Source: an uncultured Clostridia bacterium (GTDB taxonomy: Bacteria; Bacillota; Clostridia; Christensenellales; UBA1242). Taken from it: 16,201 nucleotides of DNA. The notes beneath the pieces were generated by a model. That model ran no database searches. It was not told where the DNA came from and saw nothing but the letters and a program-made list of their open reading frames with translations. The stretch lies in the NCBI GenBank assembly GCA_900554955.1, contig USJH01000004.1, positions 1 through 16,201 of the forward strand, given 5' to 3'. A program made the position numbers and the translations under genes. Shown here piece after piece: positions 1 through 7,840 of this stretch (positions are counted from its first letter, which is position 1; each line of letters opens with the position of its first letter).

Positions 1-2
1 TG

Positions 3-698
3 GGCTGGATGTTTGATAATTGCAAAAAACTTGGCTATTTAACCTTTGAAACACCATTTAACACAGAAAGAGTAACCGAATTTAGTGCAATGTTTCTGAA
101 TTGTTCTTCATTGATCAAAACTGGCGATGCCGACAGTGAAGTTTTCGATCTTAGCAGTTTTAAAACACCTTCTGCAACCAATATGGGTTCAATGTTTTAT
201 GGATGTTCGTCTTTAGTTCAAATTGTATTCAGCGAGAACTTTGACACAAGAAATGTTACAAACATGGCATATATGTTTGATGGTTGCACTTCAATAAAAT
301 ATCTTAGCCTGTCAATGTTTGATATGCAAAACGTAAATTCATGTGGGTCTATGCTAAATTTTGGGTCTGACAACGAAATTCAAGATTTTTATACACCAAT
401 ACATAATAAGGAAATTTTGGAAATCAATACAAAATCAATTCTTCGTCTTGATGGTCTTATGGGAGAAAGCAATAAAAGAACTTTTGTTCCTGCAAATAGA
501 AGAACGTCAGAACATTATTGTGCCAACACTCAAATTCCAAATACAATGAGTATTTACAATCTTAAATATATCAACGTTATAGAGTTCATGGGGGTTTTGA
601 AAATTCAAGAAGATGATGATCTTGAACTTGACTATTTCATTTTGCCAGACAACAAACACAATAAAAAACTTGTTGCAATTGTAAACAGGGTTGTATAA
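3..698 (+). CDS. BspA-like surface repeat protein (DUF285), 3' part only
   Basis: The reading frame is open from the window edge, so the N-terminus (including any signal peptide) lies outside. The visible 231 residues carry recurrent units of the form MF-x2-C-x2-L followed by F-(D/N)-T-x-x-V-T-x-M (for example MFDNCKKLGYL, MFLNCSSLI, MFYGCSSLV, FDTRNVTNMAYMFDGCTSI). This is the signature of the DUF285 / BspA-type repeat family found in surface proteins of gut and mucosal bacteria and mycoplasmas. The repeats stop at about residue 120 of the visible part. The remaining ~110 residues are non-repetitive and rich in Asn, Asp and Lys, ending in LVAIVNRVV, with no LPxTG sorting signal or membrane helix visible. 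The family is usually secreted and involved in adhesion, but the role here is inference. A strong hairpin terminator follows directly. Confidence 0.85.
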   Translation, partial: GWMFDNCKKLGYLTFETPFNTERVTEFSAMFLNCSSLIKTGDADSEVFDLSSFKTPSATNMGSMFYGCSSLVQIVFSENFDTRNVTNMAYMFDGCTSIKYLSLSMFDMQNVNSCGSMLNFGSDNEIQDFYTPIHNKEILEINTKSILRLDGLMGESNKRTFVPANRRTSEHYCANTQIPNTMSIYNLKYINVIEFMGVLKIQEDDDLELDYFILPDNKHNKKLVAIVNRVV

Positions 699-699
699 C

Positions 700-724
700 A
701 AAAGAGCTTCACAGCTCTTTTTGT
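700..724 (+). terminator. Rho-independent terminator after the DUF285 gene
   Basis: A 9-bp perfect stem (700-708 AAAAGAGCT with 713-721) has a 4-nt loop (TCAC) and runs into a T-rich tract. It starts two bases after the stop codon. Confidence 0.85.
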
Positions 725-803
725 TTTGCATGGGTTGTTTGTTTTGTGAACATATTCTTCTTGATTCGTGAAAGAGACGGAATAATAAATATTTGTTTTG
801 TGC

Positions 804-832
804 TTGCAACGGGACGGGGTTTGGTTTATAAT
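804..832 (+). promoter_or_regulatory. Sigma-A-type promoter for HD gene and gltX
   Basis: The -35 is TTGCAA (804-809), the spacer is exactly 17 bases, and the -10 is a perfect TATAAT (827-832). Predicted transcription starts near 839, so the long upstream in-frame ATG at 746 would not be in the mRNA, which supports the HD gene start at 863. Confidence 0.75.
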
Positions 833-862
833 AAAGATAGAAAAAATAAAGAGAGAAAAAAT

Positions 863-1450
863 ATGTTAGACATCGAAGGAAACAAAGAAGAATTTTTACG
901 AATTGCTCGTGAAAATGTTAAACGTGATGGTCTTGAAGAGTTGCTTAAATTTTTGGAAAGCACCGACTTTTTCACTGCACCTTGCTCAACAAAGTTTCAC
1001 CTTGCTGAAAAAGGTGGGCTTTGCCAACATTCACTTAATGTATATGATCGTTTGGTTCGCCTTGCAACTGACGAATATGGTGAAGATTTCAATCTTGAAA
1101 CAATGACAATTTGTTCACTTTTCCATGACGTTTGCAAATGTTGCTATTATAAAGAGTCAACAAGAAATGTGAAAGAGAACGGGCAATGGGTTGAAAAACC
1201 TTTTTACACTGTTGAAGACTCACTTCCATATGGTCACGGCGAAAAAAGTGTTTATATCATTAATGGCTATATGCGTCTTACTCGTGAAGAAGCAATGGCA
1301 ATAAACTGGCACATGGGTGGATTTGATGCTCGTGTTCAGGGCGGAAGCCAAGCCTATAGCGAAGCATATTCTCGCTTTCCACTTTGTGTTTTAACACACA
1401 TTGCAGATCTTGAAGCAACCTATCTTGACGAACAAGAAACTAACAATTAA
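863..1450 (+). CDS. HD-domain phosphohydrolase
   Basis: This 195-aa protein has the metal-binding pattern of HD-superfamily phosphohydrolases: H56 (CQHSLNVYDRL), the namesake H88-D89 in LFHDVCK, H125 (YGHGEKS), H150 (NWHMGG) and D182 (HIADLEATY). The order resembles the isolated HD domain seen at the C-terminus of YhaM-type exoribonucleases. Here there is no OB-fold nuclease domain, so the substrate (nucleotide or RNA end) is not known. The start at 863 is chosen because the promoter at 804-832 lies inside the longer frame that begins at 746, and because the family similarity begins after it. A weak purine-rich ribosome site (GAGAGAAAAA) precedes it. gltX follows 10 bases after the stop codon, so the two are co-transcribed. 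The product shows no signal peptide or membrane helix and is likely cytoplasmic. Confidence 0.82.
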   Translation: MLDIEGNKEEFLRIARENVKRDGLEELLKFLESTDFFTAPCSTKFHLAEKGGLCQHSLNVYDRLVRLATDEYGEDFNLETMTICSLFHDVCKCCYYKESTRNVKENGQWVEKPFYTVEDSLPYGHGEKSVYIINGYMRLTREEAMAINWHMGGFDARVQGGSQAYSEAYSRFPLCVLTHIADLEATYLDEQETNN

Positions 1451-1460
1451 AGGAAAAATT

Positions 1461-3122
1461 ATGGACTATAAAAAACTTGCAAATTTGCTTTATCCAAACA
1501 TTGATAAAGACATTGATTTTTATTTGAAAAAGTTTCCAAAAAGAAACTTGCCTGCTGGCGCAGAAGTAACAAGAATTGCACCATCACCAACCGGATTTTT
1601 GCATCTTGGAACTGCCTATGGTGCAACAATCGACTTTCTCGCTGCAAAAAAATCAAATGGTGTGTTCTATATGCGTCTTGAAGACACCGACCAAAAACGT
1701 GAAGTTGAAAAAGCAGGTGAAATTGCTTTTGACATGCTTTGCTATCTTGGTTTAACCCCAGATGAAGGATATCAGGGTTCATCTGCTCAAAAGGGTGAAT
1801 ATGGTGACTATGTTCAATCTAAAAGAACCGAAATTTATCATACTTTTGCAAAACACCTTGTTGCAAATGGAAAAGCATTTCCATGTTTCTGCGAAAAATC
1901 AGAATCAAAAGCTGACATTTTGGAAAGAAGAAATGAAATGCTTGAACAAACCGATGATATTGAAGCAAAAGACCCTTGCAGGAACCTTACATATGAACAA
2001 ATCGAGGCCAATATCAAGGCAGGAAAGCCTTTTGCGCTCCGTTTGCTTTCATCTGGTGATGCAGAAAAAACTTTTGAGTTTACCGACCTTATAAAGGGCA
2101 AAAGAACTATTCGTGAAAACACAAAAGACATTGTTTTGATCAAAAGCAATGGAATTCCTGTTTATGCAATGGCACACCTTGTTGATGACACACTTATGGG
2201 CACAACAATTGTTGTTCGTGGGGAAGAGTGGTATCCTTCACTTGCAGCTCACCTTGAACTTTTTGATGCATGTGGACTTGCACACCTTAAATATGCCCAC
2301 ACTCCAGTTATCTGCAAACTTGACGAAAGCGGCAACAAACGTAAGCTCAGCAAACGTAAAGACCCAGAAGCTGATGTTCGATATTATGTTGAAAAAGGCT
2401 ATCCAAAGCAAGCTGTTGTTGAATATCTTATAAATCTTTTGAATTCTGATTTTGAAGCTTGGAGAGCAAAAAATCCAACTGCAAACTATCTTGATTTTGA
2501 TTTCAAAATTTCAAAAATCTCTTCAAACAACCCAATGTTTGACATTGTGAAAATGGAAGACGTTTCTAAAAATGTTATCAGCCGTATGACTGCAGAAGAT
2601 GTTTATAATTGTGTGCTTAACCATTCTGAAGAGTTTGACAAAGATTTTGCAGAAATTTGGAAAAAGCATAAACAAGTTGCACTTGCCGTTCTTTCAATTG
2701 GAAGAGATGTTGAACGTCCAAGAAAAGACCTTACAACTTTTGCAGATGCAAAAACACAATATGCATATATGTTCAAAGAGCTTTTAAACATGAAGTCACT
2801 TTTGAATTTTGATGAAAAGTTTGATAAAGAGACAATCAAAACTTTCCTTTCAAAATATGCAAAGAAAATGGATTTAAATCTTGACAATTCTGAATGGTTT
2901 ACACAAGTTAAAGAACTTGCTGGCGAGTGTGGTTTTGCAACTGATAACAAACTTTACAAGGCAAATCCAGAAGCTTTCAAAGGAAATGTTGCTGATGCTT
3001 GCTCACTTGTTAGGGTTGCAACAACCGGAACCAATCAGACCCCAGACCTTTGCACAATTTTAAAAATTCTTGGCAAAGAAGAAGTTGAAAGACGTCTTGA
3101 ATTTGTTCTTGAAAACTTATAA
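1461..3122 (+). CDS. gltX: Glutamyl-tRNA synthetase (long Clostridia-type form)
   Basis: Class I aminoacyl-tRNA synthetase that charges tRNA-Glu with glutamate. The ATP-binding HIGH-type motif is PSPTGFLHLGT (HLGT at residues 48-51), the Rossmann core carries MRLEDTD, and the KMSKS-type loop is KLSKR at residues 295-299. The protein is 553 aa, longer than the ~485 aa of the common bacterial enzyme. The extra length includes about 37 residues before the first catalytic motif, as in the longer GluRS variants of many Clostridia. The ATG at 1461 is chosen over an upstream frame extension into the HD gene because AAAGGA lies just before it and MDYKKLANLLYP is the plausible N-terminus. The C-terminal anticodon-binding helical region is present and unbroken. 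A terminator follows. The window also holds a tRNA-Glu gene at its far end. Whether this enzyme is discriminating or also charges tRNA-Gln cannot be told from motifs alone. Confidence 0.95.
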   Translation: MDYKKLANLLYPNIDKDIDFYLKKFPKRNLPAGAEVTRIAPSPTGFLHLGTAYGATIDFLAAKKSNGVFYMRLEDTDQKREVEKAGEIAFDMLCYLGLTPDEGYQGSSAQKGEYGDYVQSKRTEIYHTFAKHLVANGKAFPCFCEKSESKADILERRNEMLEQTDDIEAKDPCRNLTYEQIEANIKAGKPFALRLLSSGDAEKTFEFTDLIKGKRTIRENTKDIVLIKSNGIPVYAMAHLVDDTLMGTTIVVRGEEWYPSLAAHLELFDACGLAHLKYAHTPVICKLDESGNKRKLSKRKDPEADVRYYVEKGYPKQAVVEYLINLLNSDFEAWRAKNPTANYLDFDFKISKISSNNPMFDIVKMEDVSKNVISRMTAEDVYNCVLNHSEEFDKDFAEIWKKHKQVALAVLSIGRDVERPRKDLTTFADAKTQYAYMFKELLNMKSLLNFDEKFDKETIKTFLSKYAKKMDLNLDNSEWFTQVKELAGECGFATDNKLYKANPEAFKGNVADACSLVRVATTGTNQTPDLCTILKILGKEEVERRLEFVLENL

Positions 3123-3139
3123 GATAATAAAAAATAAAG

Positions 3140-3164
3140 AAAAGAGTGTTTTTTGCACTCTTTT
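3140..3164 (+). terminator. Rho-independent terminator after gltX
   Basis: A 9-bp perfect stem (AAAAGAGTG at 3140-3148 with CACTCTTTT at 3156-3164) has a 7-nt loop and is followed by more T residues. It ends the HD-gltX transcript. Confidence 0.85.
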
Positions 3165-3186
3165 TTCATTTAATTGCTCATTTTGT

Positions 3187-3215
3187 TTGAAGCAATCAAT
3201 AAAATAATGTATCAT
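3187..3215 (+). promoter_or_regulatory. Probable promoter for the CofE-like gene
   Basis: TTGAAG (3187-3192), a 17-base spacer and TATCAT (3210-3215) make the best-spaced candidate. Overlapping alternatives TATTAT (3215-3220) and TATAGT (3218-3223) make the exact -10 uncertain. An AAGGAG ribosome site (3228-3233) sits 7 bases before the ATG at 3241. Confidence 0.5.
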
Positions 3216-3240
3216 ATTATAGTAAATAAGGAGAAAAAAT

Positions 3241-4422
3241 ATGAGAACAGTTGGAACATCTGCTTTTGGAGTGAGAACTCCAATCATAAGAAACGGAGAC
3301 AATCTTGTTGATATTGTTGCAACAAGTGTGATGAATGTTGCCCGTGACAAAAATTTTGAACTTAAAGATAAAGATATTGTTGCAGTAACCGAAGCGGTTG
3401 TTGCAATTTCACAAGGAAACTTTGCATCTGTTGATGACATTGCTGCTGATGTCAAAAAGAAAACTGGCGGTGGGAAGGTTGGTCTTATTTTTCCAATTCT
3501 TTCAAGAAACCGTTTTGTTGGAATTTTGGAAGGAATTTCAAAAGCTGTTGATGAACTTGTAATTCAACTTTCATATCCTTGTGATGAAGTTGGAAACCCA
3601 CTTGTTTCTGCCGATGAGCTTTATAAAAAGGGAATATATACCTATGGCAAAACCTATACTTCTGACGAATTTTATAAACTTGTTGGAAAGGTTGAGCACC
3701 CATTCACTGGGGTTGACTATATCAAAGAATATTTAAGCGTTTGCGGAAAAAAAGCAACCGTGATTTTGTCAAACGACCCACTTGAAATTTTGAAACACAC
3801 CGACAAAGTTATTGTCGCAAGCATTCACACTCGTGAAAGAAATAAAGACATTTTAAGAAAAAATGGCGCAAAAGTTGTGATTGGTCTTGACGACATTTTG
3901 CGTGAGCCAAGCAAAACTCATGGCTATCATGACAAATATGGTGTTCTTGGTTCAAACCGCTCAACTGATGGACATCTTAAATTGTTCCCACGTTGCGGAG
4001 AAGAATTTGCCTATGCTCTTCAAAAAGAATTGAAGAAAAGAACCGGGAAAACACTTGAATGCATGGTATATGGCGATGGCGCTTTCAAAGACCCAGTTGG
4101 TGGAATTTGGGAGCTTGCAGACCCAGTTGTAAGCCCAGGATATACAAGCGGACTTGAAGGGACTCCAAGCGAAATTAAACTTAAATATGTTGCCGACAAC
4201 AATTTTGAAAACCTTCGTGGCGAAGAACTTGAAAAAGCAATGAGAGAGTTTATTAAAAACAAATCAAAAGAAACCAAAAATAAAAAAGAAAGCCTTGGAA
4301 CAACTCCAAGAAGAATTGTAGATCTTGTTGGATCTCTTTGCGACCTTATGAGTGGAAGTGGAGACAAGGGAACCCCAGTTGTTCTTATCACTGGCTATTT
4401 CGATAACCTTTCGAATGATTAA
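3241..4422 (+). CDS. CofE-like gamma-glutamyl ligase family protein (COG1478)
   Basis: The 393-aa product matches the coenzyme F420-0:L-glutamate ligase family (CofE; PF01996) along most of its length, beginning with the typical [23 protein letters not shown] and containing [48 protein letters not shown] and a C-terminal [16 protein letters not shown] block. CofE proper adds glutamates by gamma-linkage to F420 using GTP, but low-GC Gram-positives of this type generally do not make F420, and no other cof gene is in the window. A COG1478 member in Chlamydia (FolC2) has been reported to replace folylpolyglutamate synthase, so a gamma-glutamyl ligase acting on folate or another acceptor is a reasonable inference. 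The protein is longer than archaeal CofE (~250 aa), as is usual for the Bacillota form. It has its own promoter, an AAGGAG site and a terminator, so it is monocistronic. Confidence 0.8.
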   Translation: MRTVGTSAFGVRTPIIRNGDNLVDIVATSVMNVARDKNFELKDKDIVAVTEAVVAISQGNFASVDDIAADVKKKTGGGKVGLIFPILSRNRFVGILEGISKAVDELVIQLSYPCDEVGNPLVSADELYKKGIYTYGKTYTSDEFYKLVGKVEHPFTGVDYIKEYLSVCGKKATVILSNDPLEILKHTDKVIVASIHTRERNKDILRKNGAKVVIGLDDILREPSKTHGYHDKYGVLGSNRSTDGHLKLFPRCGEEFAYALQKELKKRTGKTLECMVYGDGAFKDPVGGIWELADPVVSPGYTSGLEGTPSEIKLKYVADNNFENLRGEELEKAMREFIKNKSKETKNKKESLGTTPRRIVDLVGSLCDLMSGSGDKGTPVVLITGYFDNLSND

Positions 4423-4443
4423 TATAAAAATATTAAAAAACAA

Positions 4444-4471
4444 AAAAGTCACAGTTTGTGCTGTGGCTTTT
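4444..4471. terminator. Bidirectional terminator between CofE-like gene and small reverse ORF
   Basis: An 11-bp stem with one G-T pair (4444-4454 with 4461-4471) has a 6-nt loop, with T-rich sequence to its right and A-rich sequence to its left. It can stop transcripts from both strands. Its right arm touches the stop codon of the small reverse-strand gene at 4471-4473. Confidence 0.75.
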
Positions 4472-4641
4472 TATTTTTCAAGTTCATTTTCATTTTGTTT
4501 TGCTTTAAGTCCGTTTTCAATGCTTGCAATCTTTTTTGCTTTAAGAAGATTGTCAAGATTTCGATCGATATGCTTAATGTCGGAAGAATAAAGGTTTGAA
4601 TATGCAATTTCAAGTGCCTTTTTTGTTGATATTTTTTTCAT
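4471..4641 (-). CDS. Small hypothetical protein (56 aa)
   Basis: This short frame fills most of the 354-base gap between the CofE-like gene and the acyltransferase. The predicted product begins MKKISTKKALEIAYSN and ends NENELEK; it is highly charged, rich in Lys, Asn, Leu and Ile, with no Trp, Cys or membrane segment. The spacing of Leu and Ile in the central part (DIKHIDRNLDNLLKAKKIASIENGLK) suggests a single amphipathic helix or short coiled coil. The codon style (AT-rich third positions, TAA stop) is that of the neighbours. The stop abuts a bidirectional terminator, as expected for a real gene. No clear AAGGAG site precedes the ATG; an AATAAT element seven bases upstream could be a -10 for a leaderless mRNA, but no good -35 goes with it. 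No family is recognised. A chance ORF in AT-rich DNA is possible. Confidence 0.5.
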   Translation of the reverse strand: MKKISTKKALEIAYSNLYSSDIKHIDRNLDNLLKAKKIASIENGLKAKQNENELEK

Positions 4642-4681
4642 AGATATATTATTTACTTTAGTTGAAATTTTATACAGTTTA

Positions 4682-4699
4682 TGTTATTTTTGTATAACA
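4682..4699. repeat. Short inverted repeat in the divergent promoter region
   Basis: TGTTAT (4682-4687) and ATAACA (4694-4699) form a 6-bp dyad with a 6-base spacer, placed between the divergent small ORF and the acyltransferase operon. It could be an operator, but it is short enough to arise by chance in this AT-rich DNA. Confidence 0.25.
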
Positions 4700-4776
4700 A
4701 AAGTGTGGACATGGTTTATTGCTGATGTTATACTTATACTATAAAGATTCTTTGGAAAAAATATATAAGGTGAGAA

Positions 4777-5610
4777 ATGAAAAAGAAAATTGTATGGGGC
4801 GAAAAGCGCTATTATACTGATTATAAAGACAATAGCTTCATGAAAACAATTGTTTTCAGAGAAAAGAAAATCAAAAATAACTATAAATATGTTCCAAGTG
4901 CAATTGTAAGATTTTTTCAAAATCTCTTTTATTATCTTATTGCCATTCCAATTTTATGGATAATTCTTAAAGCGAAACAAGGTGTGAAGGTTTACGGAAG
5001 AAAGAACATCAGAAAACTTAAGGGTGGAGCAATTTTAATTGGAAACCACACCCATGCAATGGACGGTTGCTTTGCTTCAGTTATGGTTGCTTTTCCGAAA
5101 AGAAACTATATCATTACAAAGAAAGATGCTGTTGAAGTTGTCTTTGCAAAATATTTTACAAAAGGTCTTGGAGCTTTGCCACTTCCAGACGAACCAAAAG
5201 GACTTGCAAACCTTAGCAGTGCGATAGATTTTTATGTTAAACATGGCAAAACAGTTACAATTTTTCCCGAAGCATGTGTTTGGCCATATTATAACAAGCT
5301 TCGCCCACTTGCTCCGGCAAACTTTCACTATGCTGTGAAGAGCAATGTCCCTGTTGTGCCATTTTGCATTACATATCGTTATGCAAAGGGAAAAAACTAT
5401 CTTTCTAAAAAGCCAAAAGTTAACATTACTATTTTAGAGCCTATTTATCCAGATGTGTCGCTCAGCCCAGCAGATGCAAAAGCTAAACTTGCAGCTCAAA
5501 CAGAAGAAGCAATGAGAAAAGTTATCGACAGCGAAGAAAATGTCGCTTTTTATGAATATATCAAACGTGATGAAAAAATGAATGAAACATCACAAGAAGG
5601 GGAAAATTAA
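4777..5610 (+). CDS. PlsC-type 1-acylglycerol-phosphate acyltransferase
   Basis: A lysophospholipid acyltransferase-family protein (277 aa). Acyltransferase motif I is NHTHAMD (H91 and D96, the NHx4D catalytic pair). Motif III is FPEACVWPYYNKLRP (F163-P164-E165), a divergent form of the usual FPEGTRS. Motif IV is VPVVPFCITYR. A hydrophobic segment at about residues 42-65 would anchor it at the inner face of the membrane, where the family transfers an acyl chain to lysophosphatidate or a related lipid. The N-terminal 40 residues are Lys- and Tyr-rich and not typical of the family. The tail after about residue 255 is charged. The start is set by AAGGTGAG (4767-4774) just upstream. It is coupled to the GT2 gene, which starts 3 bases after its stop, so its substrate may belong to a glycolipid pathway rather than bulk phospholipid synthesis. 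The promoter is unclear: TATACT (4735-4740) is a candidate -10 without a good -35. Confidence 0.85.
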   Translation: MKKKIVWGEKRYYTDYKDNSFMKTIVFREKKIKNNYKYVPSAIVRFFQNLFYYLIAIPILWIILKAKQGVKVYGRKNIRKLKGGAILIGNHTHAMDGCFASVMVAFPKRNYIITKKDAVEVVFAKYFTKGLGALPLPDEPKGLANLSSAIDFYVKHGKTVTIFPEACVWPYYNKLRPLAPANFHYAVKSNVPVVPFCITYRYAKGKNYLSKKPKVNITILEPIYPDVSLSPADAKAKLAAQTEEAMRKVIDSEENVAFYEYIKRDEKMNETSQEGEN

Positions 5611-5613
5611 TTT

Positions 5614-6966
5614 ATGTTTTATAAATTTTTCCATATTGGAAATATAGTTTTTTATATATTGCTTGCCATAAGCTGTGTTTTGCTTTTGCAAAAAATTATT
5701 TATCATATTTTTGGTTTGTTTCCATCAAAAAGGTTTAAAGAAGCAAAGAAAGACCATAAATATGCAATAATTATTCCGGCAAGAAATGAAAGCAAGGTTA
5801 TAGAGCAACTTTTAATTTCAATTAAAAATCAAAACTATAATAAAGACCTTTTGAAAACTTTTGTTGTTGTTGAGCAAGAAACCGACCCAACTTGTGAAAT
5901 TTGCAAGAACTATGAAAACACTGAAGTGTTTGTGAGAAAGCATCTTGAAAACAAAGGGAAGGGCTATGCTCTTGACGAAGTGATAAAACACATTTTTGCT
6001 TCGGGCGAAAAATATGAAGCATTTTTCATTTTTGATGCCGACAACGTTCTTGACAAAAACTTTATCACTGAAATGAACAAGTGTTACGATGCTGGCTATA
6101 AACTTTGCCTTGGCTATAGAAACAGTAAAAACTGGAATGGTGGCTGGGTTGCTTCGTGCAGTGCACTTACTTTCTCAATGATAAATACTTTTCAAAACAA
6201 AAGCAAGGCAAGATTCAAACGAAATGTTGTTGTAAGTGGAACCGGATTTTATATTTCATCTGACATTTTGGAAGAATTAGGTGGTTGGGATTTTTGCACC
6301 TTAACCGAAGATTATGAAATTTCAACCTATTCAGCTCTTCATAATATCAAATCAACATATAATGAATATGCCGAATATTATGATGAGCAACCAACAAAAC
6401 TTAAAACCAGCTGGAATCAACGTTTGCGTTGGTGTAAGGGCTATTCACAGGTAAACAAGAAATATAATAAAAAACTTGTAAAAAGCATGATTTATGATAA
6501 AGAACAACGTTTAAATAAGTTTGAATATCTTTTCAGCATTTTGCCTGTCATGTGTCTTATTGCAACAACAATTGTTTATGCACTTTACACTTTTGTTTTG
6601 GCAATTGTTGGTTCGTGCATTGGCTCAGAATTTGCTTGGCCGGTGTGGAGGGCTTTTATAACGGTTGCCGCAAGCATGTATTTGTTCTTTGTGCTATATT
6701 CAATGGCGATGCTTATTGCGGAAAGAAAACACACCGACATCACATTGAAAAACTCTTTAATTTGTTGTTTAATGAGCCCATTTTATTGGGCATGTTATGT
6801 TCCTCTTTATATCACTGCACTTTTCAAAAAGACAGTTGAATGGAAACCAATTGCTCACAATGTAAAAATGGCAAAAGATGGAGTGACAGAAGTTGAAGTT
6901 ATGCTTGAAGAAAGTGCAGAAAAAGACATTGAAGAAGAGAATAAAGAAAATAAAAACAACAGCTAA
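5614..6966 (+). CDS. Membrane glycosyltransferase, family 2 (BcsA/HAS-like arrangement)
   Basis: The protein (450 aa) has one membrane helix at about residues 8-32, a cytosolic GT-A domain, then three predicted helices at roughly 304-330, 345-370 and 383-405. This is the topology of processive GT2 enzymes of the cellulose/hyaluronan synthase type. Catalytic features are IIPARNES (53-60), the UDP-sugar-binding D141-A-D143, GTGFY (209-213), the acid TEDYE (E232-D233) and the QRLRW motif (269-273, QxxRW). It therefore likely transfers sugars from a nucleotide donor to a lipid or growing polysaccharide at the membrane; the sugar and product cannot be told. The C-terminal 45 residues are very acidic and Lys/Asn-rich. 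It is translationally linked to the upstream acyltransferase (3-base gap, ribosome site AAGAAGGGG inside that gene), which suggests joint work on a membrane glycolipid or polymer anchor. Confidence 0.9.
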   Translation: MFYKFFHIGNIVFYILLAISCVLLLQKIIYHIFGLFPSKRFKEAKKDHKYAIIIPARNESKVIEQLLISIKNQNYNKDLLKTFVVVEQETDPTCEICKNYENTEVFVRKHLENKGKGYALDEVIKHIFASGEKYEAFFIFDADNVLDKNFITEMNKCYDAGYKLCLGYRNSKNWNGGWVASCSALTFSMINTFQNKSKARFKRNVVVSGTGFYISSDILEELGGWDFCTLTEDYEISTYSALHNIKSTYNEYAEYYDEQPTKLKTSWNQRLRWCKGYSQVNKKYNKKLVKSMIYDKEQRLNKFEYLFSILPVMCLIATTIVYALYTFVLAIVGSCIGSEFAWPVWRAFITVAASMYLFFVLYSMAMLIAERKHTDITLKNSLICCLMSPFYWACYVPLYITALFKKTVEWKPIAHNVKMAKDGVTEVEVMLEESAEKDIEEENKENKNNS

Positions 6967-6971
6967 ATTGC

Positions 6972-6998
6972 CATTTTAAAGTGTCTTTATTTAAAATG
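6972..6998 (+). repeat. Inverted repeat in the GT2 3' region
   Basis: CATTTTAAA (6972-6980) and TTTAAAATG (6990-6998) form a 9-bp dyad with a 9-base loop just after the GT2 stop codon, upstream of the main terminator. It is probably a first, weaker 3' hairpin of the same transcript. Confidence 0.4.
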
Positions 6999-7020
6999 CA
7001 TAAGGAAAATCATAAAAACA

Positions 7021-7049
7021 AAAATCTCACCTTTATGGTGAGATTTTTT
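7021..7049 (+). terminator. Rho-independent terminator of the acyltransferase-GT2 operon
   Basis: An 11-bp perfect stem (7021-7031 with 7037-7047) has a 5-nt loop and is followed by T residues. The interval 7050-7140 after it is AT-rich and shows no gene. Confidence 0.85.
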
Positions 7050-7140
7050 CATTGATTTTGATAAATTATATTATAAACAGATATAAGCTTAAACAAAATA
7101 GAATAAAGAGAAATGTTTGTAAAATAAAAAATATAGAAAA

Positions 7141-7173
7141 TAAAAAAAGGTTGGGCATATTGCCCGACCTTTT
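7141..7173 (-). terminator. Rho-independent terminator of the reverse-strand membrane protein
   Basis: A 13-bp stem with one mismatched or wobble position (7145-7157 with 7161-7173) has a 3-nt loop. On the reverse strand it ends in a run of seven Ts (the As at 7142-7148). It ends the lysC-dapA-membrane-protein direction of transcription. Confidence 0.8.
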
Positions 7174-7184
7174 AAATGGCTTTG

Positions 7185-7754
7185 TTAAGCTTTTAAAGCT
7201 TTTTTAGTAACAAGGCTTGCTGCTGAAAGAGTTGATGTGATAAATGCAACAATAACTCCAGCACCGAATTTGTATGCTTCACTGAACTTGGTTGAAGCAA
7301 CTTCAACATTCATAAGTGCACCAACACCAATAAGTGCTGCAAGAGAAGCTGCAAACATTACAAGTGCTGCAATTCCAGCAAGAAGAGCAGTTTTAATCTT
7401 GAACATTGCAAGAAAAAGAGCAACAACTAAAACAAGTCCAGCAACTGCTGCAACAAATTCCATCCAAGCAGCGAAACCAAGTTTTCCTTTATAGTCGTCA
7501 CTGTTTTTAAGCGCTGCAAGTTGTGTGTAATGTGCTGCTTTATTAAGATTAAGATTTTTTGTTTCTTCTTGTGCTTTATCTTTTGCTTTTTCAACACTTA
7601 TAAAGCAAACTTCTGCTGCTGAGTATGAAAAATTGTCTGAATCTTTGCTTTTGATTGTTGGAACAAAGAACATTACAATTGAAACAACAGCAAGTGCAAG
7701 AGCAACAAAACTTAAAATTGTGCCAAGCAATTTTTTGTTAGATTTTTTTGCCAT
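7185..7754 (-). CDS. Hypothetical four-helix membrane protein
   Basis: The product is 189 aa, begins MAKKSNKK (a positive, cytosolic N-terminus) and has a first membrane helix at about residues 9-32. A polar loop of ~60 residues follows (SKDSDNFSYSAAEVCFISVEKAKDKAQEET...), probably outside the cell, and then three further hydrophobic segments at about 93-117, 120-146 and 160-182, rich in Ala, Val and Leu. Both termini are Lys-rich, so both are likely cytosolic. No catalytic motif or known family is recognised. The start is supported by an AAAGGAG site 7 bases upstream on the reverse strand. A TATAAT lies further upstream, but no well-spaced -35 accompanies it, so it may use a weak promoter or be read through from dapA, 86 bases away. 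It shares its style (short basic tail plus several helices, strong ribosome site) with the protein at 14859-15233. Confidence 0.7.
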   Translation of the reverse strand: MAKKSNKKLLGTILSFVALALAVVSIVMFFVPTIKSKDSDNFSYSAAEVCFISVEKAKDKAQEETKNLNLNKAAHYTQLAALKNSDDYKGKLGFAAWMEFVAAVAGLVLVVALFLAMFKIKTALLAGIAALVMFAASLAALIGVGALMNVEVASTKFSEAYKFGAGVIVAFITSTLSAASLVTKKALKA

Positions 7755-7840
7755 ATTTTATTCTCCTTTTATAAACTGATTATATTTTAGCAAAAGTCAA
7801 CATTTTATACAAACAAAAAAGGCGATTTTTTTAAATTTTG

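Noticed and set aside
746..862. Extended N-terminus of the HD protein from ATG 746
   Set aside because: The extension spans the promoter at 804-832 and does not look like family sequence; the transcript starts near 839.
1401..1460. Extended N-terminus of gltX inside the HD gene
   Set aside because: The AAAGGA site and spacing favour ATG 1461; the upstream part is an overlapping frame of the HD gene.
7237..7494. Plus-strand ORF opposite the reverse-strand membrane protein
   Set aside because: It is a low-complexity Ala/Thr-rich shadow of the hydrophobic gene on the other strand, with no ribosome site.
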